NCBI GenBank assembly: GCA_018287875.1
Contig: JAGVVL010000015.1
Coordinates: 2,232,001-2,296,000, forward strand
Direction: 5' to 3'
DNA: 64,000 nt
DNA from: Nigrospora sphaerica
Taxonomy: Eukaryota > Ascomycota > Sordariomycetes > Amphisphaeriales > Apiosporaceae
Below are positions 45,343-56,827 of this stretch, in pieces (positions within the stretch are counted from its first letter, which is position 1; each line of letters begins with the position of its first letter). The notes beneath the pieces are model-generated. The model ran no database searches. It was not told the DNA's origin and saw nothing but the letters and a program-made list of their open reading frames with translations. Both the position numbers and the translations under genes were made by a program.

Positions 45343-46656
45343 ATGAAATGTGTATCGATCTGCAGTCGGTGCCTCGGGGGCAGCACACAGGCTCGGGCCG
45401 CGCAGCCGAAGCTGGACATTTGCCTTTCGAGCCGAGCCGCCGTCCGCCCTCCTGCCCCTTTACAGGCATCTCGGGAACGCCGGCCCTTCTCGACCTCGGC
45501 CCCACGGTTGCGCTCTCCCACGACCGAGGCCCCCAAGGCGCGGGCCCGACGCAGCGCCAAAGTACCGGCCGTTGCCACCGTGGGCGCCCTCTGCGCCGTT
45601 GCTGCTGCCGCCTGGTACGGCTTGGGAGCGGGCGGCGGCGATGATAGCCTCAACGAGACCAAGTTCACCCCCTTCGACATTGTCGCCCGCGAGCAGGTGT
45701 CGCCCACGGCCTTTGTCCTGACGGTGCGTTCGCCCGAGGGGCCCGCCGCCGTCAACGCGGCCAAGGTGCAGGCGGCGTGGGACCACGGGCTCTGGTCCGT
45801 CGAGGTTAAGCAGCCGCAGCTCCAGATCGCCCGCCACTACACGCCGCTGCCACCCCCGGAGGGCGAGGACGCAGAGTTGTGCCAGCTGCGCTTCCTGATC
45901 CGTCGCATGCCGACGGGCGAGATGTCCAACTACCTGGCCCGCCTTCAGGTCGGCGACCAGGTCTGGCTCCGCGGCCCGCATTATGGCTTCGACATTGCCA
46001 AGCGCCTCGGCAGCGCCGATGAGGTCATCTTTGTCGCCGGCGGCACCGGCGTGGCCCCGGCCTTGCAGTTGGCCTACAAGTTGCTCGGCCGGCCGGGCCG
46101 CCCCAACTCAGGTCCCTCCCTCCGTATACTGTGGGCAAACCGGCAGGGCGTCGACAGTGTGGCCCGCGAGCCCTTGTCCAGCGGCACGGCGGGGCCGGAC
46201 ACCATCCCGGGCCAGTCGGTGTTCTTGCGCCAGCTCCTCGCCATGAAGCGCGCGTACGGGGACCGCCTGCGCATCGACTACTTTGTCGACGAGGAGAAGA
46301 GCTTCATTGGGCTGAAGGACGTAGACACGGCCCTGGGTCGGCCGCTGGCCTGGCGGTCCCGGCCGTCTCTGCCGCCGGCCGACAAGAATTGCCTATGGCA
46401 CTCGGCCACGCTGCTCGCGCTCTCGACCGACGACGAGGACCACCAGCGGGGCGACGAAGCCGCGTGCATCTGCAGCCCGCCATCGGGACGCAAGATCGCC
46501 TGTGTCTCGGGGCCGGACGGCTTCATCGAGGCCTATGCGGGCGCCAAACGGTGGCACGCGGGCCGCGAGCTGCAGGGACCGGTGCAGGGCGTCATTGGCA
46601 CGGTGAAGCGGCAGGGCTCGAGTGCTATGGGCGATTGGCTTGTCCTCAAGCTGTGA
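45343..46656 (+). CDS. CYC2: cytochrome c mitochondrial import factor, cytochrome-b5-reductase-like flavoprotein
   Basis: 437 residues, no intron. FAD/NAD(P)H reductase of the ferredoxin-reductase fold; yeast Cyc2 sits in the inner membrane facing the intermembrane space and aids heme attachment to cytochrome c. The N-terminus is Ser/Arg-rich with a FSTSAPR-type cleavage region, followed by one membrane segment at residues about 77-95. The FAD site is IARHYTPLPPP with MPTGEMSNYLARL; the nucleotide site is EVIFVAGGTGVAPALQLAY; near the end CVSGPDGFIEAYAGAKRW. The region between has a poorly conserved 50-residue insertion rich in Asp/Glu. Divergent from AIM32. The order presequence, anchor, reductase matches Cyc2 and separates it from soluble b5 reductases. 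Confidence 0.9.
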   Translation: MKCVSICSRCLGGSTQARAAQPKLDICLSSRAAVRPPAPLQASRERRPFSTSAPRLRSPTTEAPKARARRSAKVPAVATVGALCAVAAAAWYGLGAGGGDDSLNETKFTPFDIVAREQVSPTAFVLTVRSPEGPAAVNAAKVQAAWDHGLWSVEVKQPQLQIARHYTPLPPPEGEDAELCQLRFLIRRMPTGEMSNYLARLQVGDQVWLRGPHYGFDIAKRLGSADEVIFVAGGTGVAPALQLAYKLLGRPGRPNSGPSLRILWANRQGVDSVAREPLSSGTAGPDTIPGQSVFLRQLLAMKRAYGDRLRIDYFVDEEKSFIGLKDVDTALGRPLAWRSRPSLPPADKNCLWHSATLLALSTDDEDHQRGDEAACICSPPSGRKIACVSGPDGFIEAYAGAKRWHAGRELQGPVQGVIGTVKRQGSSAMGDWLVLKL

Positions 46657-48861
46657 TGTAGACAAGTCGATTGCATTTGTGCAGTATATACCACACGACG
46701 ACGAGAGCCCAGAGTGAATAGAGGAACTCGGTCGATTTGGTGAGAGGCCCGTCCATTTCATTTCACTCGGTCATTGAAGCGCCGATACCCAACTTCTCAC
46801 ATCCAGGCGCACGTTCACAAACTTGCTCGTAGTGAGACGCCGTGGGCAGCCGCCATGGAAAAAGCCTAGAAGGGGGGGTTGACAGTATGAAGCCAGGTGC
46901 ACGATCACGTCGCTTTGTCCGAGTATCTTGCGCACACGAGTCGTCCAGTGGCTGATAGCAACGGTGAAATCAAAATCAAATCCTAGAGCAAGCAGGAACC
47001 CCTGTAACCCAACTTGAGCATGTCGAAAAGCCTCTGACCGCAAGCCGGGCCACCCGGCCACCAGCAAGCCGCGCGGGCTCCGAGCATCCGTTCCACTACA
47101 ACCCGGCCTTCTGGTGCGCGCAGTACTGCCGGAGCCTCCACGATGCCCTCGATGGCGGTTACGGGCCTGCCTACAGAGACACCGTCTATTGCGTCCACAA
47201 CCTTTTCCACCGATTTGCCCAACATGATGCTCTCCAGGACCAGCCGGCTGCCCGATCAACGCGGCACGGCCGGGTCGTCCAATACACGCACCGCTATACC
47301 CTCCGAGGCCTCATCCGCAGCATCCACCACCGCGCCCCCAGGCCTTCCCATGACCAGTCGACCTCCCGGCCAACGTATCACGCCAGATCGTCCACGGTGC
47401 CCACGGCCCTACCTACAGCCGCAGCACCCTCCGCCGCGTCGACGGTCCGCCCCAAGAACAGCCGGCCCCCCGGCAAGTGCGATTATGAGGGAGCGACAGA
47501 TGCGGTACGCGACACTGAGCCCCGCAGGAGCAGCGCGCACAGGACCGTTGGGTGCAGACCAGGTACCGCAGATGGCGCCGTGCCCCGTCAGCTTCGCGCG
47601 GCGCTGCGACCCCTGAGGGGTGTCCGCGGTACCGGTGCGACGAGGGCAAACATTATAGTTGCGTCTCTCTCCCCCACACCCACATGCTCCATCTCTTCAC
47701 TTTCCCTTCGTCCCCTTTTCCTTCTCTTCTCCCACCGGATCATGGACCTTGGACCAACAGGCAACGCCCTCCTCTTCCTTCCTTCCAGTACCCGACGTGT
47801 ACTTTTCCGAGGGTCTTCCGGTCCTGTACTACTACGACTGGGGGCGGGATTACGTGGAGAACCTCAATGGCGACAGGCATAGGAGGGCCTGCGGTTTCCC
47901 AGAGGCAAGCCCCCGGTACGGCCCGCAAGGGAACCAGAACCCACCTAAGAACATTCCGCAGGGGTCTGTGGGGCCCATACGCCCCAAGCGGGGTGATGAC
48001 GCTCTTGGGCATTGGGTTTGGCCCGGAGTTCCCGTTGGGTTTCAGGCTGTATAGCAAAGGTACAGATCTGGAACTCCATAGCCGTGTGGCAGCTGGGCAG
48101 CGGTCGGCGTGTACGGGAATATGGGATGGTAATATTGGATCGTCGGGAAAGTATAACCTCTCATGAATACAAACGAACGTGTCCACCCATACGTAAGATA
48201 TAGAGCCGGTGCGGCGACGCACAGAGATGGTCAGTTTCTTGGCGTGCGGCATCGACCGCCTCAGCCCTCACATGCGAGTTCGGAACCCGGACTACCAGAT
48301 ATGGACGCGAGACAGCCCCACGGATTTGGCAGCGATTTTCGTGCGCAATGTTATCGTACTGGGCAAGTATATCGTAATGGCGGCGGTCTGCACCCGCGGC
48401 CAGCGCGAGACAGGGGATTTCGCGGGTCCTGTCTAGTGGGTTGCCAGAGCGATGCACGAATGCTGGCAGTCGGAGAAGTAGACGGTTCGACCGCCACCGG
48501 CCTTCGTTTTACCGCCGCCCGACCAGAGGAGGCTCCAATTACGGATCCCGTCGTGAATATCTTACACGACAGTACTTACATATCCCGTGATCCCCCCTAA
48601 ATGTGGTACGTACATGTAAGATGGAGCTATGTCAGACACCACGGCACCAGCGTCGCCTAATCCCGGCTGCTTCAATACGATTGGCTTCCGTGAGCGAGGC
48701 GGGCCTTATGAGGAAACTGGCACTAGACCGCGATAGGATATTTGTAAATACAAATAGACCCAACCGATAACAAACACATGGTGGTGGGTGGGATAGACTC
48801 CCCCACCCGCCGAAGCAACGAAAGGCTGTGTGGATTGTTTACGTCCTGACGAGCAGAGGCG
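46657..48861. other. interval with repeat-like relic and coding-like scraps
   Basis: 2.2 kb without an intact gene. It contains a diverged repeat at 46,980-47,480 and a plus-strand coding-like stretch at about 47,790-47,900 (VPDVYFSEGLPVLYYYDWG) whose gene context is unclear. Confidence 0.45.
46980..47480. repeat. diverged tandem repeat, units of about 100-140 nt
   Basis: On the minus strand a motif close to GGRLVLGR followed by VVDAxxGxxVGR and an acidic-Ala-Val stretch recurs about four times, near 47,460, 47,360, 47,245 and 47,105. Stops fall between units and the frame shifts once. It may be the relic of a repeat-containing gene on either strand. Confidence 0.4.
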
Positions 48862-50988
48862 GTGCCTTCCTTGGGTCGTGTCCTGGTGGGGTCACTGCTG
48901 TCTCCTTCTGGCCCCGAAGCGCCCGCCATAAAGGTCTCCTTCTCCGAGTCCCTCGCTATACCGAGTTCGTCGGTCACGACTGTCTGCACCCCGCCCCCTC
49001 GTGTGATCGGACGAGCTGAAGACGCCATGGACGATCTCCACCTACCCATCGCCCTGCGGCGGACGCCAAGACGGGCTCCACACGGCGACAACCCCACAGA
49101 AGCCGTCGTCCGCGCTTCCTCGGCGGCCATCGCGAGGACCCCGAGCCGGCGGGCCGCGTCCAGGAAGCGCATCCGGTTCTCGGACCCGGGCCCCGCGCAG
49201 GGCGGTGCCGCTTCCACGGGGTTAACGCCCATGGTCCGCCGCGCCTCGCTGGGCACCACGCCGCCGACGAAGCGGAAACGCCCATCCGCCCTCGGTCGCA
49301 ACGCGGCGGCCACGGTCGACGCCGACGTCTTCGGGGCTTTGGGCGGCGGCACCGAGATTCGCATTCCTTCGCTGCGCCAGTTGCTCGACGATCGGTTGAA
49401 ACGGCGGATACGGCGGAACGGGCTGTCGGAGCAGATGAACACCATCGAAGACGAGAAGAAGCAACGCGCCCGGGCCCACCAGGCCGAGGTAGAGCGCCTC
49501 CGCCGCGAGCTGGTAGAGCGGGACCACGAGATCGAGAGGCTCCGGGAATCCACCGTGTTCCAGGATACGGACCGCATCGTAGAGCTAGAGCAGCAAGTCG
49601 AGGAGCTCCGGGGCGAACTGCGCAGCCGCTCCGAGAGCGCGGCGCCCGCACGGCCCTGCCATGACAGGACCCCGGCCAGACGCCATTTGTTCGACGGCCA
49701 TCGGAACGGAGGCGAGGGCATAGACGGTGGCGAGTACGGTGAAGAGGGCGAGCACATCGAGCGCGACGAGGACGACGAGGATGACCAGGAGTTTGGGGAC
49801 GCGACGATGCGGGACCTCGTGTGCAGCACGCCCACCCGGGCGGCGCGTACCTCCTTGGCTGCCTCGCAGTCGTTTCCCTCGCCGCCATGCACGAGCCCCA
49901 CGATACCAGCGTCGCCGTGCTTCACGCGGCCCTTTACACCGCCGCCGCCGCCGTCCCTGGCCGACGCTGCGGCGCAGGCGGACCTGCCGGACCCGGAAAA
50001 GGCGATGTTGGAGGCCGAGCTGGGTTCGCTGCGCCGCGAGCTGGGCAAGCTGGCTGACGCGCTGGAGAGCCATGAGGCCGCACGCGCGCGCATGGCCGCG
50101 AAATTGGCGGCCGCCGCGGGTGAAGCCTCGCTGCCCGGGCCGGACGGTATCGAGGCCGACGTCGACAGGGTCCTGCAGAGCCTGGCGGACAAAACGGCGG
50201 CCCTGGCCGAGATGGGCTCGTCGCTCATCAACCTTGGCTTCGCGGGGCGCGACGCCGGCGAGGTGCTCGCGTCGCTCGTCGGCGAGTTCCGCGCGGCCCG
50301 GCTCGAGCTCGAGTACCTGACGCCGGGTGAGGTGCCGCTGCCGCTCAACTCGCACGGCGCCGAGGTGCTGGACCTGGTGCTGACGCGGCTGCGCGGGCTG
50401 GCCCGCCAGGTGCGCGAGCAGAGCGACGCGCTCGATGAGGGCAACGCGCTTGAACAATCCCTACGGCAGCAGCTGGTGGCCCGCGTGCAGGCCATGGACG
50501 GCCTCAAGCGCGAGCTGCAGCGCGAGCTGTGCCGCACAGCCGCCCGCCTGCGGGAGAAGGACGAGCGCATCGCCGAGCTCGAGCTGGCCGTGGACTGCGC
50601 GCGCCGAGAAGACCAGGCGGGCCGGCAGGCCGAGGCGGACGTCGGCCAGCAGCAGGAGGCGGCGGCGGCGCAGCGGGCCGACACGATCCGCTCTCTCGAG
50701 GAGCAGCTCGCCGCCGTGGGCGTGCGGCATCAGTTGGGGCTGCGGATGCTCAACGGCTACCACGGCAAGGCGCTCGCGCAGCGCGACGCGCGCGTGGCCG
50801 AGCTGCGCCGGGAGCTGGACGTCGTGCGCGAGGACTTGTGCGCCGCTCACGCCGCCGTATGCAAGCTGCGCGTGCAGAACGAGGCCCTCGAGGCAGGCCG
50901 CACCGCCGACCGCCGCGCCGCCGCCGACGCCCTGGGTACCATGAAGGCCGAGCTGGAGCGGTTGCTAACCCTTAACAAAGACGCCCAG

Positions 50989-51030
<42 letters not shown>

Positions 51031-51207
51031 AGGCCCGTATCCTCGGCCCGGCGCAGCAGTGCCCGCCTCCGCGGCGCCACGCCCGGCGACGTGCCCAGTG
51101 CCGGCGGTTTCCTCTCCGGCGGCTTCACAAGGAGGGCCAGCAGCCGGAAGAAGCGGCGGCATGACAGCGGGCTCGGACTCGTGGGCGAGGAGGAGGTGGA
51201 TTTCTAG
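48862..51207 (+). CDS. large coiled-coil protein, function unknown
   Basis: 781 residues from 48862; a second Met at residue 56 (49027, MDDLHLPIALRRTP) has better context and may be the true start. No intron seen. The N-terminal 150 residues are basic and Ser/Pro-rich with TP sites. Then comes EIRIPSLRQLLDDRLKRRIRR and a first coiled coil (residues about 190-260). An acidic and Pro-rich linker follows, then long coiled coils at about 380-440 and 510-690 rich in Leu, Glu and Arg heptads. An alanine run (about 710-720) and a basic tail with RKKRRH, a possible nuclear signal, end the protein. Such a make-up suits a structural or spindle-pole or septum scaffold, but no named family was recognised. 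Confidence 0.8.
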
Positions 51208-51554
51208 CATTGCCATCGACTTCGGCATATGGCGATGGGGTAGAGGGCGTACGGCGATGAGGTAGAGGGCTGCTTGTCATTTCCGGGAGTTCTTGGGCAT
51301 TGGTCACATGTTTATGGATGTGTGTATGTACTTGCTCGTCTATTGTACCTACCGAAAAAGTGATAGGAGTCACGCGTTCGGCTAATGGAGACGTTCAAAA
51401 TCTTCACACTTCTCGACTTGGCCGTTGTCATGTCAGCATGCTGTCTGTTCGCCGGCGTCTGTCCATTGGCATAGGGCAGCGAAGACGCCGCGTATAGTTC
51501 ATCTAGGTCTGCTGTGCCAAATCCATATGGGTATCCCAGTGCATAACCGCCGCC
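51208..51554. other. convergent intergenic interval
   Basis: 347 nt between two stop codons facing each other; contains only 3' untranslated-type sequence. Confidence 0.6.
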
Positions 51555-53489
51555 TCAATAAACAAATACAAAGTCCTCGTTCTCCAAGTCGGTCGCGTTG
51601 TCAAAGGCGCGATCCCCCGGCGTGGTCTCGGGCGCATCCCCTTGGCCTTCGGCTGCTGCCTGCCGTGCCGCCGCCTCTTCGGCCGTATCCAGGCTGGTGT
51701 CGACAATGACGGCGCTCTTGCCCATGGCCACGCGGCGGTTAGCGTGGCTCTTGTTCAGGTACATGAGGTAGAAGGTCGTCAGCCCGCAAAGGATCATGAT
51801 GACGACGTAGAGGGCCAGATTCGACCGCAGGCCGCGCGTGTAACGCGGGGCCTCCTTTTGCGTGTACAGCAGCGGCCCGATGATGTTGCCGACCGATTGC
51901 CCCACGAACATGACGGCACTCGTGCACTTGCGCTTGGTGTCGCCGGCCGTGTTCTGCGAAGACCACGAGTAAATGAGGGGTGCTAGGGAAGCCTGTTAGC
52001 CGAGAAGATGCCAGCGGCCTCTACGAGGGCGCACTTACTGATACCGGGGTACACCGAGATGAGGTAGTATCCCACCAGGAGAGGCGCCTTTTGGCCAGCG
52101 CCGTGGGGGAGTACCATGAGCATGACGCAGCCTATGATGGGCGGCACGCACAGAAGCGCGATCACCGGGCCCTTCCTCTTTATCTTCTGCGCCAGGAAAG
52201 CTCCGCCGACGGTGGAAATGATCTGGACGGCACCAAAGGGGATGTTGAACAAGATGGTCTGGAAGTTTTCAAAGCCAAAGTTCTTGATGATGAGCGGGCC
52301 AAAAGTCGAAATGCCGCCCGACGGGACGCTGATGGAGAAGACCAGGGCGAACCAGCACCATGTTTTCACATCCCGGAGGGCTTCCCAGAGATGATCCGTC
52401 CGCCACTCGCGCGAGATGACGCCCATCTGGTTGGCACGAAGGCGCTCAAGGGCGATGACTTTGTCATTGTCGTTCAAGAACTTGGCCTCGACCGGCGAGT
52501 CGGGCATGAACGACAGCATGACAAAGGAGAACACGACGGTGATGAGACCAAAAAAGATGAAGATAATCTGCGGTCGTCAGCTAGCTATAGTGCCACCGTC
52601 GCGGTGGGATCGCTGAGAAGACCTACCTGGTACGGGTACAAGCTGGAGTTGATGTGTCCCAGGCCATAGGTGATCAGACTGCCAAACTAGAGCGGCGAGG
52701 GTAAGGTATAGCTCCGAACGGCATGCTGGGTTGGTCACTCACCATGTTGGTAATGCCGTTCATGGCATACCAGTAGCTGGTACGGGTCGTCTGCTCTCGG
52801 CGCCTCCACCACATCTGGGTGATGGCCACGAAGCTGGGAGCCACCGAGGCCTCGAAAGCGCCAAGAAGAAACCGGGTGGCCAAGAGGCTGCCAAAATTGT
52901 TCGCCGCCGCCATGCACGACAGCGTGATGCCCCAGGCCAGGACCATAGCGCTGGTGAACTTGCCGATGGGCATCCGGACGAGGAGCCAGGCCAAGGGGAA
53001 CTGCATCACGAGCTGTGCGATGTACACGATGCTGCCCAGCCAGCTGTATTGGTCCTTGACCAGGTGGGTATGCTCGATCAGTCCGAATACCGAGGCATAG
53101 GCGAGCGTTGCCTTGTCCAGGGCCTGGAGGAAATAGACGGCGAGCATGATAGGCAGGATAACGAGGTCGATGCGCCGCAGCACCCGCTTATCGTCTTCGG
53201 GTGTGACGATGATGCGACCTTCGGGAATCTTGCGCAAGAACTCGGCGGCGGCATCGCGACGGTGCGCCGAGTCGTGGACATCCTCCACGATGTCGACGGC
53301 CGCCTTGTCCGTCGGTCGGTCATCAGTTGGCCCGCCCATGTTGGCGAAGAGGCGGTCGTGCTTGGCTATTAAGGGGCCGGGGGTGGTAGACGGTTGGTAG
53401 GGGCCGTGAGACCTCGAGGAAGAAGCGACGGAGACGACAGGTCCAGAAGAGGAGGGTCCGAGGGGGCTTTTAACCCTGGGTAGTGTCAT
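51555..53489 (-). CDS. MFS transporter, anion:cation symporter family (Dal5-like)
   Basis: 587 residues; exons 53489-52743, 52686-52627, 52567-52039 and 51982-51555, introns of 56, 59 and 56 nt. A hydrophilic N-tail of about 105 residues precedes twelve membrane helices. Signatures: LRRIDLVILPIMLAVYFLQALDK at the start of helix 1, RFLLGAFEASVAPSF in helix 5, NGITNMFGSLITYGLG formed across the first splice, and SSQNTAGDTKRK with GQSVGNIIGPLLY late in the carrier. These are typical of the fungal allantoate/nicotinate/vitamin (ACS) group. The acidic C-tail ends NATDLENEDFVFVY. Every splice keeps frame and joins conserved segments. Uptake of an organic anion is inferred; the exact substrate is not determinable. 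Confidence 0.92.
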
Positions 53490-56400
53490 ACCGGAACCCC
53501 CACGGCTCTATTCGCGCATGGGCCGATGGCTATCACGACTTGGCCGGAAGAGAGGCCAAGTTCGTCCTGGGGTGGTCTGGGGCCGAGGCCGTCCTGTAAA
53601 CTGCCTGGCCACCGCCGAGAACCAAGTGCGCCGCTAGAGCCGGGCCCCTGTTGAGCGGGAATTCCAGCCACGCTGAAGACTGCTTGGAGAGGGTGCGGGG
53701 ATCCTTGCCAGTACCGTATTCGATGGAGACCTGGGGGAATCCGGGGAATGGAGGATGGATATGGGGTAGTGGCCAACTTGGAGCTTGGTCGGCCCGGGGG
53801 CTTACAGTATAAGATGGAGGGTTCGGTGAGGGCTGCTTCCAGGGATGGGCTGTGGGGTAACCGAAGCATTACAACACTAGGCGATGGGAGACGGAGGTCA
53901 CGATGGGGTGCGAGCCTTACGGTAGCACAGCAGGCGGTTCCTTCCACTTCACATTCCAAGACAAAGTTCGCCTTCGTAGATGACCGAAAACAACACGAGG
54001 CACGCCAAACGGACATACAGACCCTTGGTGAATAATAAGCATTGTGGCTTTTGCTTCCATCCAACCATCATCCTCTCAGCCGCCATCATGAATCCAATTT
54101 CTGGGCTCTGGGCGCCGGAATCGAGGCTCTGGAAGTCACCTCTGACCGGCTGGTGGCAAGCACCTACCGTTATGGGACGGCGCGCATGGAGTCCGGCTCT
54201 TTAGCGCCCCCTTGGCTGACTTCAACTCCAGGGTTCGGATGATGCTTCTCACATACTCCATACCAAGAGGAGAGAGACGGCGAGGCCTGGTGGCCTTGGC
54301 AGTAAGCCGCAGAGCCGCGCTCTGGCCTTAAGAAGTCCTTAGGCACTTCTTACATGCACCGCCATTGTCCTCGCGCCTGGAGATCAGCTCCAGAATTCCG
54401 ACATCGCAAGAACACATACTGGACGCGAGACCTAACCCCCCTAACAGTATCGTTTGACTTTGTCCGCTAGCTTAGAAGCCATGACTTGGAGCTTACAATG
54501 CGCAATCCGTCGTCTTCACATCGGAATGTGCCCGACATTACGGAGAACTTACCAGCTTGCCCCCCATGCCCTCGGCATTTCTGCGGAAGTAATGCTGTCG
54601 CCGAGCCGTTGTGCCGGGATGGAAGGACTTGGAAGTGGTACATACCTCCGTCGGCTCCTCGGTCCAGGGCCAATAGACTGGTCGGTTGGCACCCCCAGCC
54701 AGCGGGGGATAAGAGCCATGTGATCAGAGTGGATGCTCGAATGCGACACGGACGCTTGGCCTCACCCATGGAAAGAGGTCGGTGTACAGCGGCGAGAATA
54801 CCGGCCGGGACGAGGTATCAGATGGAAAGCCGAGAATTACTGCCGAAATGCCCTCGTCTCGCGGCGACGGCCTCAGCCCAGAGTCTTGGGGCGTGGCAAT
54901 AATACTAGGTTGTCTGGGCGTCGTCGACGAGCCCCGCGGCAGAGACTGCGCACATTCACCGTTTTGGCGCCCCGGCCTCGTCTGCTGACCCCGGCGAGTT
55001 AATTATCTCTCGTAAGAAGCGGGAAAACCCGCCTCCCAAGCAAGCTTAGCCTCAAAGAGTGCTGAACGATTATGGCCGGGGGTTGGACCTGGCCAAGCGT
55101 CCAGTGGACCGACATTCGGTGCGCCAATTCCTTATAGTAGGCGACGAATCGTGGGGTTCGGGTTCATGTCGTTGAGTGTTGACGGTCTCGGACCATGCCG
55201 GGGCTGGATATTCAACCCGAGAGCCAGGCGGACTGAAGGTGATGTGGTCGAACCACCAGCTGGATCCGCGAGACAAGTACCCGCAAGGCGGTGGGTTTGA
55301 GGTACTGTGTAGAATCCCCGCACGAATCTTACATTACGGCGGGGGCTCTTTTTGCCAGGCTGCTTTGCGATACGATAATAGTGGAGACGTAGGGGCTGGA
55401 CGGTCCTCCTGCTTCTCCAACTTTCCGTCCCCAGCTTTTACCGTCTCCAGCTTTCCCCGGATTCTAGCTGATGATCAGCTAGCCCGACTGGTTTCCTCCA
55501 TGGAACCTCTTGTTCGCCGCAAACTACCAAACCAGCGCGGCTCGAGAAAAAGCCATCGAGCTATGTACAAGAGCATGTGCAAACATGACACATAACCAAG
55601 CATGCAGGCGTGAACGCTCAGCCGGCTCGGCAACGCCAAACATGTCCTGTGGTCTTGGTACCAATGATATGTGGTCCGCAGCGGGTGCCGATCATCTACC
55701 AATGGATGTACTATCGGCTTGGTCCCGAACACGCCACGACAGCCTGCATAATGTGCTGATTTCCCAGCGGGATGGTCCAGAAAGTCCTCGTGTCGAGGGT
55801 CCGGGCAGTAAACCCAGCCTTTCCCTATCCGAAACCGGCAACGCCGGCGAGCCTCAAGCGGGGAGGGCGTCTCATTCCACCCTTCGCCCTCGTCGGCCAA
55901 AGTCCGAACGGGTATGGCCATCTGCCCGCCCTACCCCGCGGTAGAAAATCACCGTTTCTGGACACGCAGGCCCCAACCAACGGCGCGACTCGACGACGAC
56001 TTGCCCTGTCTGCCGAGGAGAATGCATCTGCGGGCACGGCGGCTATTGGCCCGACAGCACAGGCCATGCGTGGCTGGGCAGGGCGACCCCTGCCGAGCGA
56101 AAACCCCCGCGTGGGCGGCTCTTTGCTTTTGGTTCGTCGGGTCTTCTATGGCCGAAGCCAGCGATAGGTTTTGCGCCGCCGTGAGTTCCCAGACACAATA
56201 GTGGGCGCACCAGGTTCACGAGCGCAATCCAGGGAGGGGTTAGTGGATCAATATCCAGCGCCGTCGGCGGCCTGACGTTGGCGGTCCTCTGACCCTTCGA
56301 TTGCGGCCATCGCTGGGCCACCAAGCGTTACAAACGCGTTCTCTCTCATCCCGCGGGATGGCTCTCCGTCCCCGCTCCGGTCTATCCACCAGGTCAAACC

Positions 56401-56827
56401 TTGGTCCGCAAACACGCCGCTCTGGGCGCGGGACGGTTGACTGTGCAGCACAGCGAGTCCCGGCCGCCCCTCACGGTGCGTGTTCGCTCTCCATCGTAGG
56501 CATTGCGTACGTAATCTTTCACGATGGGGTACGATCCGTAAGGATAGCCTGGGTCGCCTTCGGCATTACAAATATCGTAAAGTGCCGTGGCTTGTTCGCG
56601 ATGCGGTGTGCCTTTGTCTTGCTTGACTGTAAGCAAGAGGCCCTTCCCCGGCTCCTTTCACCCATCATCTTCTCCCCGACCTTCTGGATCTTATTGATTC
56701 CCAAGTTTGAAGCCACTTATATCCCCCAAGGTTACTTCGGCGTCAACCACCGAGCGGTCTTGTACGGCAACTGCTAGGGGAAGCACAGCAACCGAGTCCA
56801 GCTTCGCCATCTCGGAGCCTTGCCATC
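53490..56827. other. long gene-poor interval
   Basis: 3.3 kb upstream of both the MFS gene and the GH31 gene. Open frames up to about 160 codons occur on both strands, but none shows motifs, signal peptides or splice-linked continuations. The stretch 55,800-56,200 is GC-rich without a recognisable product. Confidence 0.5.

Noticed and set aside
48723..50684. 653-codon minus-strand frame opposite the coiled-coil gene
   Set aside because: Ser/Arg/Ala-rich shadow of a GC-rich coding strand; the plus strand has heptads and a coherent protein.
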